This document shows, piece by piece, positions 24,211-32,893 of a stretch of 64,000 bases of DNA. The notes under the pieces were generated by a model that was given only the letters and a program-made list of their open reading frames with translations, searched no databases and was not told the origin of the DNA. The stretch is from Leucobacter exalbidus. GTDB taxonomy: Bacteria; Actinomycetota; Actinomycetes; Actinomycetales; Microbacteriaceae. Location of the stretch: positions 1,550,001-1,614,000 of the forward strand of contig NZ_JAFIDA010000001.1 in the NCBI RefSeq assembly GCF_017834145.1, written 5' to 3'. Within the stretch, counting starts at the first letter, position 1. The number at the start of each line of letters is the position of its first letter. Both the position numbers and the translations under genes were made by a program.

Positions 24211-25644
24211 TTACGCCTTGTGGAGTGCGCGTGCCGCGTCGGTGATCGCGCCCGTCATCGACGGGTACACAGTGAACGCCGAGGCCACCTGATCAACGGT
24301 GAGGCGGTGCTCAACCGCGAGGGCGAGCGGGAAGATCAGCTCGCTGGCGCGGTGCGCGACGATGACGCCGCCGATGACGGTGCCCGAGGCCTCCCACGCG
24401 AACAGCTTCACGAAGCCGTCGGTGAATCCGATCATCTTGGCGCGCGGGTTCACGCTGAGGGGCACGGTGTGCGTAACGGCCTTCGCCATCGCGCTCGCAT
24501 CGGCGAGGGTGTGCTCGTTCCAGCCGACCGTGGCGATCTCGGGGTACGTGAACACGTTCGCCGCGACGTTGCGCAGATCGATCGGGCGCACGAAGTCACC
24601 GAGGGCGTGCATGATCGCGGTGCGACCCTGCATCGAGGCGACCGAGGCGAGCGGGAAGAAGTTGGTGCAGTCGCCGGCGGCGTACACCGACGGAACGGCG
24701 GTGCGTGCGACCTTGTTGACCTCAATGTGGCCGCTGTCGGTGAGCGTGACGCCGGCCTCTTCGAGGCCGAGGCCCTGCGTGTTGGGAATGGAGCCCACAG
24801 CCATGAGGCAGTGCGTGCCCTCAACGGTGCGGCCGTCTTCCAGCTCAACAACGATGCCGTCCTTGGTGCGGGTGACGGTCTGTGCGCGCGCCTTCGACAT
24901 CACGTTCATGCCGAGGCGCGTGAACTCGCGCTCGATCACGAGTGCGGCGTCAGAGTCCTCGCCGGGCAGCACCTGTTCGCGGCTCGACACGAGGGTGACC
25001 TCTGAGCCGAGGGTGCGGTACGCGTTGGCGAACTCTGCGCCGGTCACACCCGAGCCCACGACCACGAGGTGCTCGGGGATGGCCTTCAGGTTGTAGAGCT
25101 GCTTCCAGGTGAGGATGCGCTCGCCATCGGGCTTCGCGGTGTCGAGCTCGCGCGGGCGCGAGCCCACGGCCACCACGATGGTGTCGGCTTCGACGCGATC
25201 AAAGTCGGTGCCACCGGCGTTCGTTGACACGAGCACGGCGCCGGGGCCGTCAAGGCGCCCCTCGCCCTGCACGACGCGCACGCCTGCGGCTTCGAGTGAC
25301 TGCAGCATGTCGTGCGACTGCGCGCCCGCCATCGCGATCAGACGCTTGTTGACCGCGGCCAGGTTGACCGCAATCTCGGGGCGCACGGGCTTGCCGTCGC
25401 CGCCGGGCACGAAGGCCTGCACGCCGAGGCGGCCGGCATCGCGCACGGCCTGCACGGCGCCCGCGGTCGCAATCAGACTCTTCGAGGGCACCACGTCGGT
25501 GAGCACTGCGGCACCGCCCACGCCAGCGCGTTCGATCAGGGTAACTTCTGCACCCTGTTGTGTGCCCGCGAGGGCTGCTTCGTAACCGCCGGGACCGCCG
25601 CCAAGCACAACGATGCGGTGCTTGCGTTCAAAGGATTTCGCCAT
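24211..25644 (-). CDS. lpdA: FAD flavoprotein NAD(P)H:quinone reductase, LpdA/Rv3303c-like
   Basis: The 477-residue protein has the pyridine-nucleotide disulfide oxidoreductase fold: FAD site VVLGGGPGGYEAALAGTQQG, NAD(P) site LVVVGSGVTGAEFANAYRTL, SVYAAGDCTNFFPLASVA and the C-terminal dimer domain (FTYPEIATVGWNEH). The position that holds the redox CxxxxC pair in true dihydrolipoamide dehydrogenases reads GGAAVLTDVVPSKSLI, with no cysteines. This matches actinobacterial Rv3303c-type enzymes that reduce quinones instead. TAGACT lies 6 nt before ATG 25644, again a leaderless spacing. Confidence 0.85.
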   Translation of the reverse strand: MAKSFERKHRIVVLGGGPGGYEAALAGTQQGAEVTLIERAGVGGAAVLTDVVPSKSLIATAGAVQAVRDAGRLGVQAFVPGGDGKPVRPEIAVNLAAVNKRLIAMAGAQSHDMLQSLEAAGVRVVQGEGRLDGPGAVLVSTNAGGTDFDRVEADTIVVAVGSRPRELDTAKPDGERILTWKQLYNLKAIPEHLVVVGSGVTGAEFANAYRTLGSEVTLVSSREQVLPGEDSDAALVIEREFTRLGMNVMSKARAQTVTRTKDGIVVELEDGRTVEGTHCLMAVGSIPNTQGLGLEEAGVTLTDSGHIEVNKVARTAVPSVYAAGDCTNFFPLASVASMQGRTAIMHALGDFVRPIDLRNVAANVFTYPEIATVGWNEHTLADASAMAKAVTHTVPLSVNPRAKMIGFTDGFVKLFAWEASGTVIGGVIVAHRASELIFPLALAVEHRLTVDQVASAFTVYPSMTGAITDAARALHKA

Positions 25645-25676
25645 GCCGCCAGTCTACCGGCGTGGGTCGCGCGAGG

Positions 25677-26147
25677 TTACTGCGCCGAGCGCAGTTTGGG
25701 GCAGTTTTCGCTGCTGCACCCGGGCCACCGCTTCTCAAGCCGGCAGTCAAAGCGGTTCAGATAGGACTCAAGCGTTGCTGCGGCGTGCTGCGCCGTAAAC
25801 ATTTGCAGGCTGCGGGCCTCGGCCGCATCCACCCACAACCACTCGGCGAGCCACGCGTCAACGGCCGTGGAGAGGGCGACGCCGGGCTCGCCATTGGGGC
25901 GCAGCCAGGTGACGCCCACGCGATCCGGAACATGCAGCGCCGCAGCAGCCTCAGCCACCGAGGCGCCCGCTATCGCGAGATCGCCCTCAATAAACACGCG
26001 CCCGTAGGCGGCCCCGTCGAGGTCGTGCAGCCAGGCATCGAGTTCGGCCAGGTCGTGCGCGTTCGCCAACGCAACGACCGGCGTGATCCCCTCGGGGTCG
26101 AGAACCGGCGCCCCCTGTGGGGAATCTGCGGGCTCAAACATCATCAC
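25677..26147 (-). CDS. small SIP-like protein under iron-box control
   Basis: The 156-residue protein (GTG 26147 or ATG 26144) resembles the C-terminal SIP domain of siderophore-interacting reductases: LHDLDGAAYGRVFIEGDLAI, RVGVTWLRPNG and LAEWLWVDAAEA. The C-terminus has three cysteines (FDCRL, PGCSSENC). The family call is moderate, but it is supported by a DtxR/IdeR-like box directly on its promoter. It probably takes part in siderophore-iron handling. TAAGAT lies 6 nt before the GTG. It is divergent from the PLP decarboxylase. Confidence 0.5.
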   Translation of the reverse strand: MMMFEPADSPQGAPVLDPEGITPVVALANAHDLAELDAWLHDLDGAAYGRVFIEGDLAIAGASVAEAAAALHVPDRVGVTWLRPNGEPGVALSTAVDAWLAEWLWVDAAEARSLQMFTAQHAAATLESYLNRFDCRLEKRWPGCSSENCPKLRSAQ

Positions 26148-26156
26148 CCCCTCATC

Positions 26157-26175
26157 TTAGGTCATCCTTACCTAC
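26157..26175. promoter_or_regulatory. DtxR/IdeR-type iron box
   Basis: TTAGGTCATCCTTACCTAC matches the 19-bp DtxR/IdeR consensus (TTAGGTTAGGCTAACCTAA) at 14 positions, with both outer half-sites strong. It overlaps the -10-like TAAGAT (minus strand, 26159-26154) of the SIP-like gene. Iron-loaded DtxR/IdeR would repress that gene. The divergent decarboxylase starts about 150 nt away and may be unaffected. Confidence 0.8.
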
Positions 26176-26327
26176 ATCGGAGGAATTCACGGGAAGTCGC
26201 CAGATTGCAGTTCGTGCCCGCCCGGGTATCTGCTTGCGCATATGATCGAATGCACGGGCGATGCCGCTTTCGACTGCCGCCTGAGCGCATTCCGCGCGAC
26301 AATGACGTTGGAAGGACTGCTGCACAG

Positions 26328-29192
26328 ATGACGAGGATCAACGCCTCCCACGCTCCGCTCCCCACCGCAAACATTTTTGGGGGGCCAGACGCGCTCGGCG
26401 GAAACAGCCTCATTCACGCCGATGTGAATAGCGCAGCGCTGATTACCCACCCCGCTTCGGGCAGCGGGCACCAGGTGCCCGAGGCCACCCTCGAGCGCGA
26501 CCCGGGCATGCCCGCCAGCACCTGGCGGCTGCGCAGTGACGCCTGGGAGTACCTGCGTTTCGCGGTGAAGCGGCTCGCGCTCGCTGGCGAAGGCGAAGAT
26601 GCGCTCGCACAAGACGGCGAGGTGCCGCGGTCACTGCGCGCCCTCGAAACCATCGAGATGTATTGGGCGGGCTTTGGCCAGCGCTACGTTGCCGCGATCG
26701 GCGAGCTGCTCGAGGCCGGCGATTACAAAACCGCGCTCGACCGCATCGGTCGCGTCGTCAACCGGCTGCGCGCCGACATTAGCGACGAGCCGCGCGAAGA
26801 ATTCATGGACGCCGAAGAGCGCGCCGAGCGCGTGGGCGACGCCGACCCGCGCCCCCGCTTCGAGGTGCTCGTGGTCGACGAGACCACCGAGGCCGAGCGC
26901 GACGCGACCCGCGCCGAGGGCCTGCGCCTGCGCTCAGCCGCCGACACCTTCATCTACGAGTTCGTGATCGTGCCGTCAGCCGATGACGCCGTCGCCGCCA
27001 TTCTCACCAACCCCAACATTTTGGCGTGTGTGGTGCGCCCCGGGTTCACCGAGCACACCCGCCAGCGCCTCAGCCGCGATCTCGCCGAGTCGGTGCAGAT
27101 CGCCCGCTCAGAGGTCGCCCCCGGCTCTGCCCCCGAGCGTACTTCGCTCGCGAGCGTGCAGCGCGTACTCGGCCTCGCCGACACCCTCATCGCGCTGCGC
27201 CCCGAGCTCGACCTGTACCTGATGGCTGGCGCGCACATCGAAGAGCTCGCGGGGGCCACCACCCGGCGCTTCCGCCGCATCTTCCGCCGCGAAGATCAGC
27301 TCGAGTTGCACCTCACGCTGCTGCGCCGCGTCTCGCACTTGTTCGACACTCCCTTCTTCACCGCGATTCAAGATCACGCACGCCGCCCCGTGGGTGTCTT
27401 CCACGCGCTGCCCATCGCGCGCGGTGGCTCGGTGGTATCGTCGCGCTGGATTCGTGACCTCGCCGATTTCTACGGTCTGAACCTGCTGCTTGCTGAGACA
27501 AGCGCCACCTCGGGCGGCCTCGACTCACTGCTCGCCCCGGTGCGCACCCTGAAGAAGGCGCAAGAGCTCGCGGCCCGTGCATACGGCGCCAAGCACACGT
27601 TCTTCGTCACCAACGGCACGTCGACCGCCAACAAGATCGTGCACCAGGCCCTCGTCTCACCCAACGAGGTGGTGATGGTTGACCGCAACTGCCACAAGTC
27701 ACACCATCACGCCGTGATGCTCACGGGCGCACGCCCCGCCTACCTCGAGGCGTACCCGCTCAACGAGTTCGCCTTCTACGGCGCAGTGCCCATCTCACGC
27801 ATCAAGCAGATGCTGCTCGATTACCGTGCCGCCGGCCGCCTCGATGAGGTACGCATGCTGACGCTCACCAACTCGACGTTTGACGGCATCGTCTACGACC
27901 CCGAGCGCGTGATGGCCGAGTGCCTCGCGATCAAGCCCGACCTCGTGTTCTTGTGGGATGAGGCGTGGTTTGCGTTTGGCGCGTTCCACCCCGTCACCCG
28001 CCGCCGCACCGCGATGGCTTCGGCGCAGCGGCTCGAGCAGCGGCTCACCACCGACGCCCACGCGATCGCATACCGCGAGCAGCAGGCCCGCCTGTTTGAT
28101 GCAGAGGGCAACCCAGCTTCTGACGCCGTGTGGCTGCACGAGCGCCTCATCCCCGCGCCCACGTCACGGGTGCGCGTCTACGCCACCCAGTCGACACACA
28201 AGACACTCACCGCGCTGCGTCAGGGCTCGATGATTCACGTCTACGACCAAGACTGGGGCCGCGAGGCCGAAGAGCCGTTCCACGAGGCGTACATGACGCA
28301 CACCTCCACCTCGCCGAACTACCAGATTCTCGCGTCCCTCGACATTGGCCGCCGCCAGGTCGAGCTCGAGGGCTTCGATCTGGTGCAGCGTCAGCTCGAC
28401 CTCGCGACGAGCCTCGCGCAGGCGATCAGCCGCCACCCGCTGCTGCGCCGCACCTTCAGGGTGCTCACCGCGCACGACCTGATTCCCGAGGAGAACCGCG
28501 AGGTGGGCCGCCCGATGCCCCTGCGCGACGGACTCTCCACGATGTGGGAGGCCTGGCGCACCGACGAATTCGTGATCGATCCGAGTCGCATCACCATCGA
28601 GATCAGCCGCACGGGCGTCGACGGCGACACGTTCAAGCATGAGCACCTGATGGATCGCTACGGCATTCAGGTGAACAAGACGAGCCGCAACACGGCCCTG
28701 TTCATGACGAACATCGGCACCTCGCGCAGCGCCATCGCGTACCTCATCGAGGTGCTCGTGAAGCTCGCCGAGAAATTTGAGGACACGCACACGCAGCGCG
28801 ACCCCGATCACACCCGCGCGATCACCGAGGCGATCGATCTGCCGATGCCCCCGCTGCCCGACTTCAGCTCGTTCTCTGACGGGTACGCGACCGATGGGGT
28901 GCTGCCCGATGGCGATATGCGCGCCGCGTTCTTCCGCGGCCAGCGCCGCAAGTACGTCGAGCATGTGCTGCCCGATGTGCTGTGGGCGCGGGTCGCCGCG
29001 GGCGCAAAGCCGGTCTCGGCCGGCTTCGTCACCCCCTATCCCCCCGGATTCCCCGTGCTCGTGCCCGGCCAGGTCATCACCCCCGAGATTCTCGCGTTCA
29101 TGCGGGTGCTCGATACCCGCGAGATTCACGGCTACGACCCCGTGCGCGGCTACAGGGTGCTGCTCGAGGAGACCCCGGCGGTCGAGAGCTAG
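26328..29192 (+). CDS. Orn/Lys/Arg decarboxylase-family PLP enzyme
   Basis: The 954-residue protein belongs to the fold-type I Orn/Lys/Arg decarboxylases. The PLP domain (about residues 360-750) has FFVTNGTSTANKIVHQAL, NCHKSHHHAVMLTGARPAYL, LTNSTFDGIVYD, LVFLWDEAWFAFGAFHP and the PLP lysine at about residue 625 in TQSTHKTLTALRQGSMIH. The long N-terminal part (about 1-340) is larger than in most members and includes a receiver-like stretch (FEVLVVDETTEAERDATRAE). The enzyme would decarboxylate ornithine, lysine or arginine to a di- or polyamine. ATG 26328 follows GGAAGGA. Substrate choice cannot be read directly. Confidence 0.88.
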   Translation: MTRINASHAPLPTANIFGGPDALGGNSLIHADVNSAALITHPASGSGHQVPEATLERDPGMPASTWRLRSDAWEYLRFAVKRLALAGEGEDALAQDGEVPRSLRALETIEMYWAGFGQRYVAAIGELLEAGDYKTALDRIGRVVNRLRADISDEPREEFMDAEERAERVGDADPRPRFEVLVVDETTEAERDATRAEGLRLRSAADTFIYEFVIVPSADDAVAAILTNPNILACVVRPGFTEHTRQRLSRDLAESVQIARSEVAPGSAPERTSLASVQRVLGLADTLIALRPELDLYLMAGAHIEELAGATTRRFRRIFRREDQLELHLTLLRRVSHLFDTPFFTAIQDHARRPVGVFHALPIARGGSVVSSRWIRDLADFYGLNLLLAETSATSGGLDSLLAPVRTLKKAQELAARAYGAKHTFFVTNGTSTANKIVHQALVSPNEVVMVDRNCHKSHHHAVMLTGARPAYLEAYPLNEFAFYGAVPISRIKQMLLDYRAAGRLDEVRMLTLTNSTFDGIVYDPERVMAECLAIKPDLVFLWDEAWFAFGAFHPVTRRRTAMASAQRLEQRLTTDAHAIAYREQQARLFDAEGNPASDAVWLHERLIPAPTSRVRVYATQSTHKTLTALRQGSMIHVYDQDWGREAEEPFHEAYMTHTSTSPNYQILASLDIGRRQVELEGFDLVQRQLDLATSLAQAISRHPLLRRTFRVLTAHDLIPEENREVGRPMPLRDGLSTMWEAWRTDEFVIDPSRITIEISRTGVDGDTFKHEHLMDRYGIQVNKTSRNTALFMTNIGTSRSAIAYLIEVLVKLAEKFEDTHTQRDPDHTRAITEAIDLPMPPLPDFSSFSDGYATDGVLPDGDMRAAFFRGQRRKYVEHVLPDVLWARVAAGAKPVSAGFVTPYPPGFPVLVPGQVITPEILAFMRVLDTREIHGYDPVRGYRVLLEETPAVES

Positions 29193-29478
29193 GGCGTTTC
29201 GCGCCCGGGTGCTGCGGGGTCGTATTGAGCGATCGTGCGGCGAGCCCGGGTGTTACGAAGCTTGGGTGCTGCGGGGCTTGGTCTGGTTTGATCCGGATCA
29301 GGCCCCGCCGCCGTCTGCCCCACCCTTGCCCGTACCTTCGTACAATCGCGGGGCGGCAACACCGTGAAATTGTCTGCAGCGCGAACTGCTGCCGCGCCGA
29401 TAGGCTGACTCGCAGATGACGCGCGCAGCATCGCACGCAGTCTTACCCCACCCCAGCACCGTCGCTTGAGGAGTCAGT
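29193..29478. other. 286-nt intergenic region with palindromic repeat
   Basis: It contains GATCCGGATC copy 2 at 29287-29300 and two GGGTGCTGCGGGG segments near 29207 and 29266. TACAAT at 29341-29346, just after GTACCTTCG, may be the -10 box of the downstream amine oxidase gene, though no good -35 is seen. No gene is evident. Confidence 0.4.
29287..29300. repeat. GATCCGGATC palindromic repeat, copy 2
   Basis: TTTGATCCGGATCA between the decarboxylase and the amine oxidase. It keeps the left T-tract and part of the right A-tract, and lies within a larger GGGGC/GCCCC inverted context. Confidence 0.55.
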
Positions 29479-30780
29479 ATGGAGTCAGTTGACGTCGTCG
29501 TTATCGGCGCAGGTTTTGCCGGGCTCACCGCGGCCCGCGAGCTCGGGCAGGCCGGGCTCACCGTGCTCACCCTCGAGGCGCGCGACCGCATCGGCGGCCG
29601 CACCTGGACCGACCATCGCCTCGGGCATGATCTTGAGATGGGCGCCAACTGGATCCACTGGGTGCAGCCGCATGTGTGGGCCGAGGCCACCCGCTACGGC
29701 CGCGAGATCACCCGCAGCCCCAGCGCCGATGAGGCGTACTGGCGGGGCTCCGACGGCACCCCGCGCAAGGGTACGCTTGCCGAGTTCATGGAGCTCATTG
29801 GCGACGGCCAGCAGCGCATCATCGACGATGTGCGCTCAGCTATTCCGCGCGGCGTCGAGCCCACCGTCGGTGAGATTCAAGACCTCGACCGGCTCAGCAT
29901 TCAAGACCGCATCGACGAGCTCGAGCTCGCCCCCGAAGCTCAGGCCGCCAACGAGTCGGTGTGGGTGGGGCACGTCAACGCGCCCCTCGCGCAGACCGGG
30001 CTGTCGAGCGCGCTACGTTGGGTTGCGGCGACCGGCGGCCACTGGCAGCTGATGCATGAGGCGTCGGCCACCTATCGAGTGGTCGATGGGATGCGCGGTT
30101 TCACCGATGCGATCGCCCGAGACGTGCGCGGCGAGATTCGGCTCAACACCGTTGTTTCGGCGGTCACGCAGCACGGTTCGAGTGCGATCATCGAGACCGT
30201 CGCTGGCGATCTCGTGCGCGCCCGACGCGTGGTGTCGACGCTGCCCGCCAACGCAATCGCGGGGATTACGTTTGAGCCCGAGCTGCCCGCAGTGTGGCGC
30301 CACCTCAATGCCGAAACGGTGGCGTCGCAGGGCACCAAGGTGTGGCTGCGCGCGGCGGGCCACCTACCCAGGTTCTTCGCGTACGCCAGCCAGAGTGACC
30401 CGATCTCGGTGCTCAAGGCCGAGTTCTACTGCTCTGACGAGGCGGGCGATTACACGATTTTGGTGGGCTTTGGCCCCGATCACACGCTCCTCGATCTCGA
30501 TGATCTCGCCGCGGTGCAGGCCGCCGTTGATGCGTGCCGCCCCGGCATCACCATCACCGAGGTCACCGCGCACGACTGGATGACCGACCCGCTGTCGCTC
30601 AACACCTGGATGACGCACCGGCCCGGCCAGCTCACCCGCGACCTCGCCAAGCTGCGCGAGCCCGCGGGCAACGTGCACTTTGCCACCACCGATAACGCCA
30701 ACCTGTGGGGCGGGTTCATTGACGGCGCGATCGAGAGTGGTCTGCGCGAGGCGCGCCGCATCATCGACGCGCTGCGCTAG
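29479..30780 (+). CDS. flavin-containing amine oxidase
   Basis: The 433-residue protein has the amine oxidase architecture: FAD site VVVIGAGFAGLTAARELGQA, EARDRIGGRTWTD, substrate-side GANWIHWVQPH, and the C-terminal FAD loop VHFATTDNANLWGGFIDGAI with ESGLREA. It oxidises a primary or polyamine to an aldehyde with release of ammonia and peroxide. There is no signal peptide, so it is cytosolic. It follows the PLP decarboxylase on the same strand after 286 nt. Decarboxylase followed by amine oxidase suggests amine metabolism, although the two may have separate promoters. The substrate is not known. Confidence 0.88.
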   Translation: MESVDVVVIGAGFAGLTAARELGQAGLTVLTLEARDRIGGRTWTDHRLGHDLEMGANWIHWVQPHVWAEATRYGREITRSPSADEAYWRGSDGTPRKGTLAEFMELIGDGQQRIIDDVRSAIPRGVEPTVGEIQDLDRLSIQDRIDELELAPEAQAANESVWVGHVNAPLAQTGLSSALRWVAATGGHWQLMHEASATYRVVDGMRGFTDAIARDVRGEIRLNTVVSAVTQHGSSAIIETVAGDLVRARRVVSTLPANAIAGITFEPELPAVWRHLNAETVASQGTKVWLRAAGHLPRFFAYASQSDPISVLKAEFYCSDEAGDYTILVGFGPDHTLLDLDDLAAVQAAVDACRPGITITEVTAHDWMTDPLSLNTWMTHRPGQLTRDLAKLREPAGNVHFATTDNANLWGGFIDGAIESGLREARRIIDALR

Positions 30781-30812
30781 CGGGAGCGCTGGGCTTAGCG
30801 ACCTACGGGTCA

Positions 30813-30871
30813 TTAGGTGGCCTCGTGTCGGGGTACCGAGACCCTTAGTACCCCGACACGAGGCCACCTAA
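30813..30871. terminator. 24-bp perfect hairpin between convergent genes
   Basis: Arms 30813-30836 and 30848-30871 are perfectly complementary (arm begins TTAGGTGGCCTC) around an 11-nt loop. It lies between the amine oxidase and amidohydrolase stops, so it may terminate both. It has no U-run and is longer than the usual terminators in this window, so it could be a mobile palindromic element. Confidence 0.65.
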
Positions 30872-30944
30872 CACGTTCGCGCGCGAGTGAGGGCGGCCCA
30901 AGCACGAGCGCGCACGGCCCGAGCGCGCCCGGCCACCCCGCACT

Positions 30945-32633
30945 TTACGCCTCGTGCACCACGCGCCCGTCGACCACCGTCAGCACGATCGGCACCTCGG
31001 GCAGCTCGTCGGCGGTGGCTTCGACCGGGTCTGAGCCCCACACGGTGAGGTCGGCGACCGCGCCGACCTCGAGCACGCCACGGTCGGCATGGCCGCGTGC
31101 GAGCGCCGGCCAGAGCGTGTACGCGAACAGCGCCTCCTCGCCGGTGAGCTGCTGGTCGGGTTCGAACACGTGGGCCGAAGCGTCACCCGGAGTGTGGCGG
31201 CCGCGCGCCCACGCCATGCCGAGGCGGGGGTCGTACTGGGCCACTGGCCAGTCTGAGCCGAGGGTGACGGTGATGCCCGCATCGATCACGTCGCGCACCC
31301 GGTACCCCGTGGCCGCCCGCTCCCCCAACCGCTGCGCCCAGTTATCGCTGCAGTCGGCCTCGCGCCACTGCATATGCAGGGGCTGCATGGACGCGGTCAC
31401 CCGGCTCGAAGAGGGCCCGCCGAAGGCACGCAGCCGGTCGACATCGACGTCGGCGAGCACCTCGAGGTGTTCGATAGAGTGGGCGGGGAGCCCCGGGCGG
31501 CACGGCAGTTCGGCGTACACGTCGAGCACCTGGCTGACCGCGTAGTCGCCCACCGCGTGCGTCGCGATCAGCAGGCCGGCATCGTGGTAGGCCCGCACGA
31601 CCTCGGCGAAGCGCTCCCACGACGGCCAAAACGCAGCCCGGCCATCGCCGTGGGCGTCGCGTTCGTGCAGCCAGGCCGTGCCCGTGTCGATCACGCCGTC
31701 GCTAAACAGTTTGATGGCGCCGCCCTGCCACAGTCTGCCGCCCGCGTCTTTCGCTGCGATCACCCGCGCTACGTCGTCGTCGGCGTCGCCCACGGCGTGC
31801 CAGTGGTGCACGGTGAGCCGCTGGTCGAGTTCGCCGCGCTCTTCAAGCTCAGCGAGCAGCTCGGAGGTGGCCGGTTTGCCGTCCATGATGGCGCCGCCCG
31901 TGAGCCCGGTCGCCGCGAGCGCACGCAGCATATCGCGCAGGGCGTCGCGTTCGGCGTCGTGCGATTTCGCCGGGGCCGCGTCGAACAAGAGGTTGTAGGC
32001 GGTGGGTTCGCGCAGTTCACCCGTGGGGATCCCCGCGTCATCGACGACAATCTCGCTCGCATCTGCGAACTCACGCGCGCCCGTGATGCCCGCGGCGGCG
32101 AGCGCCGCCGCGCTGCCGAGGGCGGTGTGCAGGTCGTAACAGATGAGGGCGATGGGGCGGCCGGGGGCGGCGTCTTCGATGAGGGAGTAGTGCAGGCCGG
32201 TGCCGGAGCCTGTGCCGGTGAAGGCCTCGTAGTCGAGGTTCCAGCCGCGCAGCCAGGCCCCCTCGGGCAGGCGTGCGTGTTCGGCGGCGAGCGCTTCGGT
32301 GAGGTCGGCGATGGTGGCGAGGCCCCCAAGGTCGATGCCGGTGGTGAGGTCGGCGGCCCAGTGGGGGTGGGTGTGTGAGTCGAACAGGCCCGGAGTGATG
32401 GTGGCCGAGGCGACGTCGCGCACGGCGATCCCCAGCGCGACGGCCCGTGCGGTGATGTCGGCGTCTGACCCGATGTGGGCGATGCGGCCGTCGATGACGA
32501 GCAGCGCGGTGGCGTCGCATGCGCGGCCCAGGTGGGCGTTGCTGCGCAGGTGGGCCCCGGTGAGGGCGAGTGATCCGCCCGTGCGCGGGGTGAGGGGTGT
32601 GCCCGTGCTGGGCGAGTCGGGGCTGTGCATCAT
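30945..32633 (-). CDS. YtcJ-like amidohydrolase
   Basis: The 562-residue protein matches amidohydrolase family 3 (YtcJ type): LTGAHLRSN near the start, VIDGRIAHIGSDADITA, the metal motif TPGLFDSHTHPHWAAD, the central IAAKDAGGRLWQGGAIKLFS with lysine, HAVGDYAV, TLGSDWPVAQYDPRLGMAWA, and the C-terminal strand VPIVLTVVDGRVVHEA. Such enzymes hydrolyse amides or formamide-like bonds; the substrate is unknown. GAGGA lies 7 nt before ATG 32633, which is preferred over a longer frame from 32879. It is divergent from the MFS transporter, suggesting a functional link. Confidence 0.85.
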   Translation of the reverse strand: MMHSPDSPSTGTPLTPRTGGSLALTGAHLRSNAHLGRACDATALLVIDGRIAHIGSDADITARAVALGIAVRDVASATITPGLFDSHTHPHWAADLTTGIDLGGLATIADLTEALAAEHARLPEGAWLRGWNLDYEAFTGTGSGTGLHYSLIEDAAPGRPIALICYDLHTALGSAAALAAAGITGAREFADASEIVVDDAGIPTGELREPTAYNLLFDAAPAKSHDAERDALRDMLRALAATGLTGGAIMDGKPATSELLAELEERGELDQRLTVHHWHAVGDADDDVARVIAAKDAGGRLWQGGAIKLFSDGVIDTGTAWLHERDAHGDGRAAFWPSWERFAEVVRAYHDAGLLIATHAVGDYAVSQVLDVYAELPCRPGLPAHSIEHLEVLADVDVDRLRAFGGPSSSRVTASMQPLHMQWREADCSDNWAQRLGERAATGYRVRDVIDAGITVTLGSDWPVAQYDPRLGMAWARGRHTPGDASAHVFEPDQQLTGEEALFAYTLWPALARGHADRGVLEVGAVADLTVWGSDPVEATADELPEVPIVLTVVDGRVVHEA

Positions 32634-32893
32634 CGTTGATTCCTCAGGCTTCCTCGGGTGTACCTTCCACGATACCGATGTCGCCCTCTTTTGCGCCGGA
32701 TCCGGGCCCAATGGCGCGCTCGCGCCGCGCCAGGCTTCGCGTTCGCGGGCGGCTGTATTGTTCTGGCGGCATTGCCCGCGCGTACACTTGACCAGTCGGC
32801 TCCCACAAACGAGCCCCAATGTTTCACGTAGCCCACCCACCGCTACCACGAGGATGCCGGGTGTGCACGCCGAAATCAATCGAAGGTCTGCAG

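Noticed and set aside
25560-26327. Upstream extension of the PLP decarboxylase frame
   Set aside because: It covers the divergent iron-box gene and lpdA start, is Arg/Gly-rich without family features, and a ribosome site supports ATG 26328.
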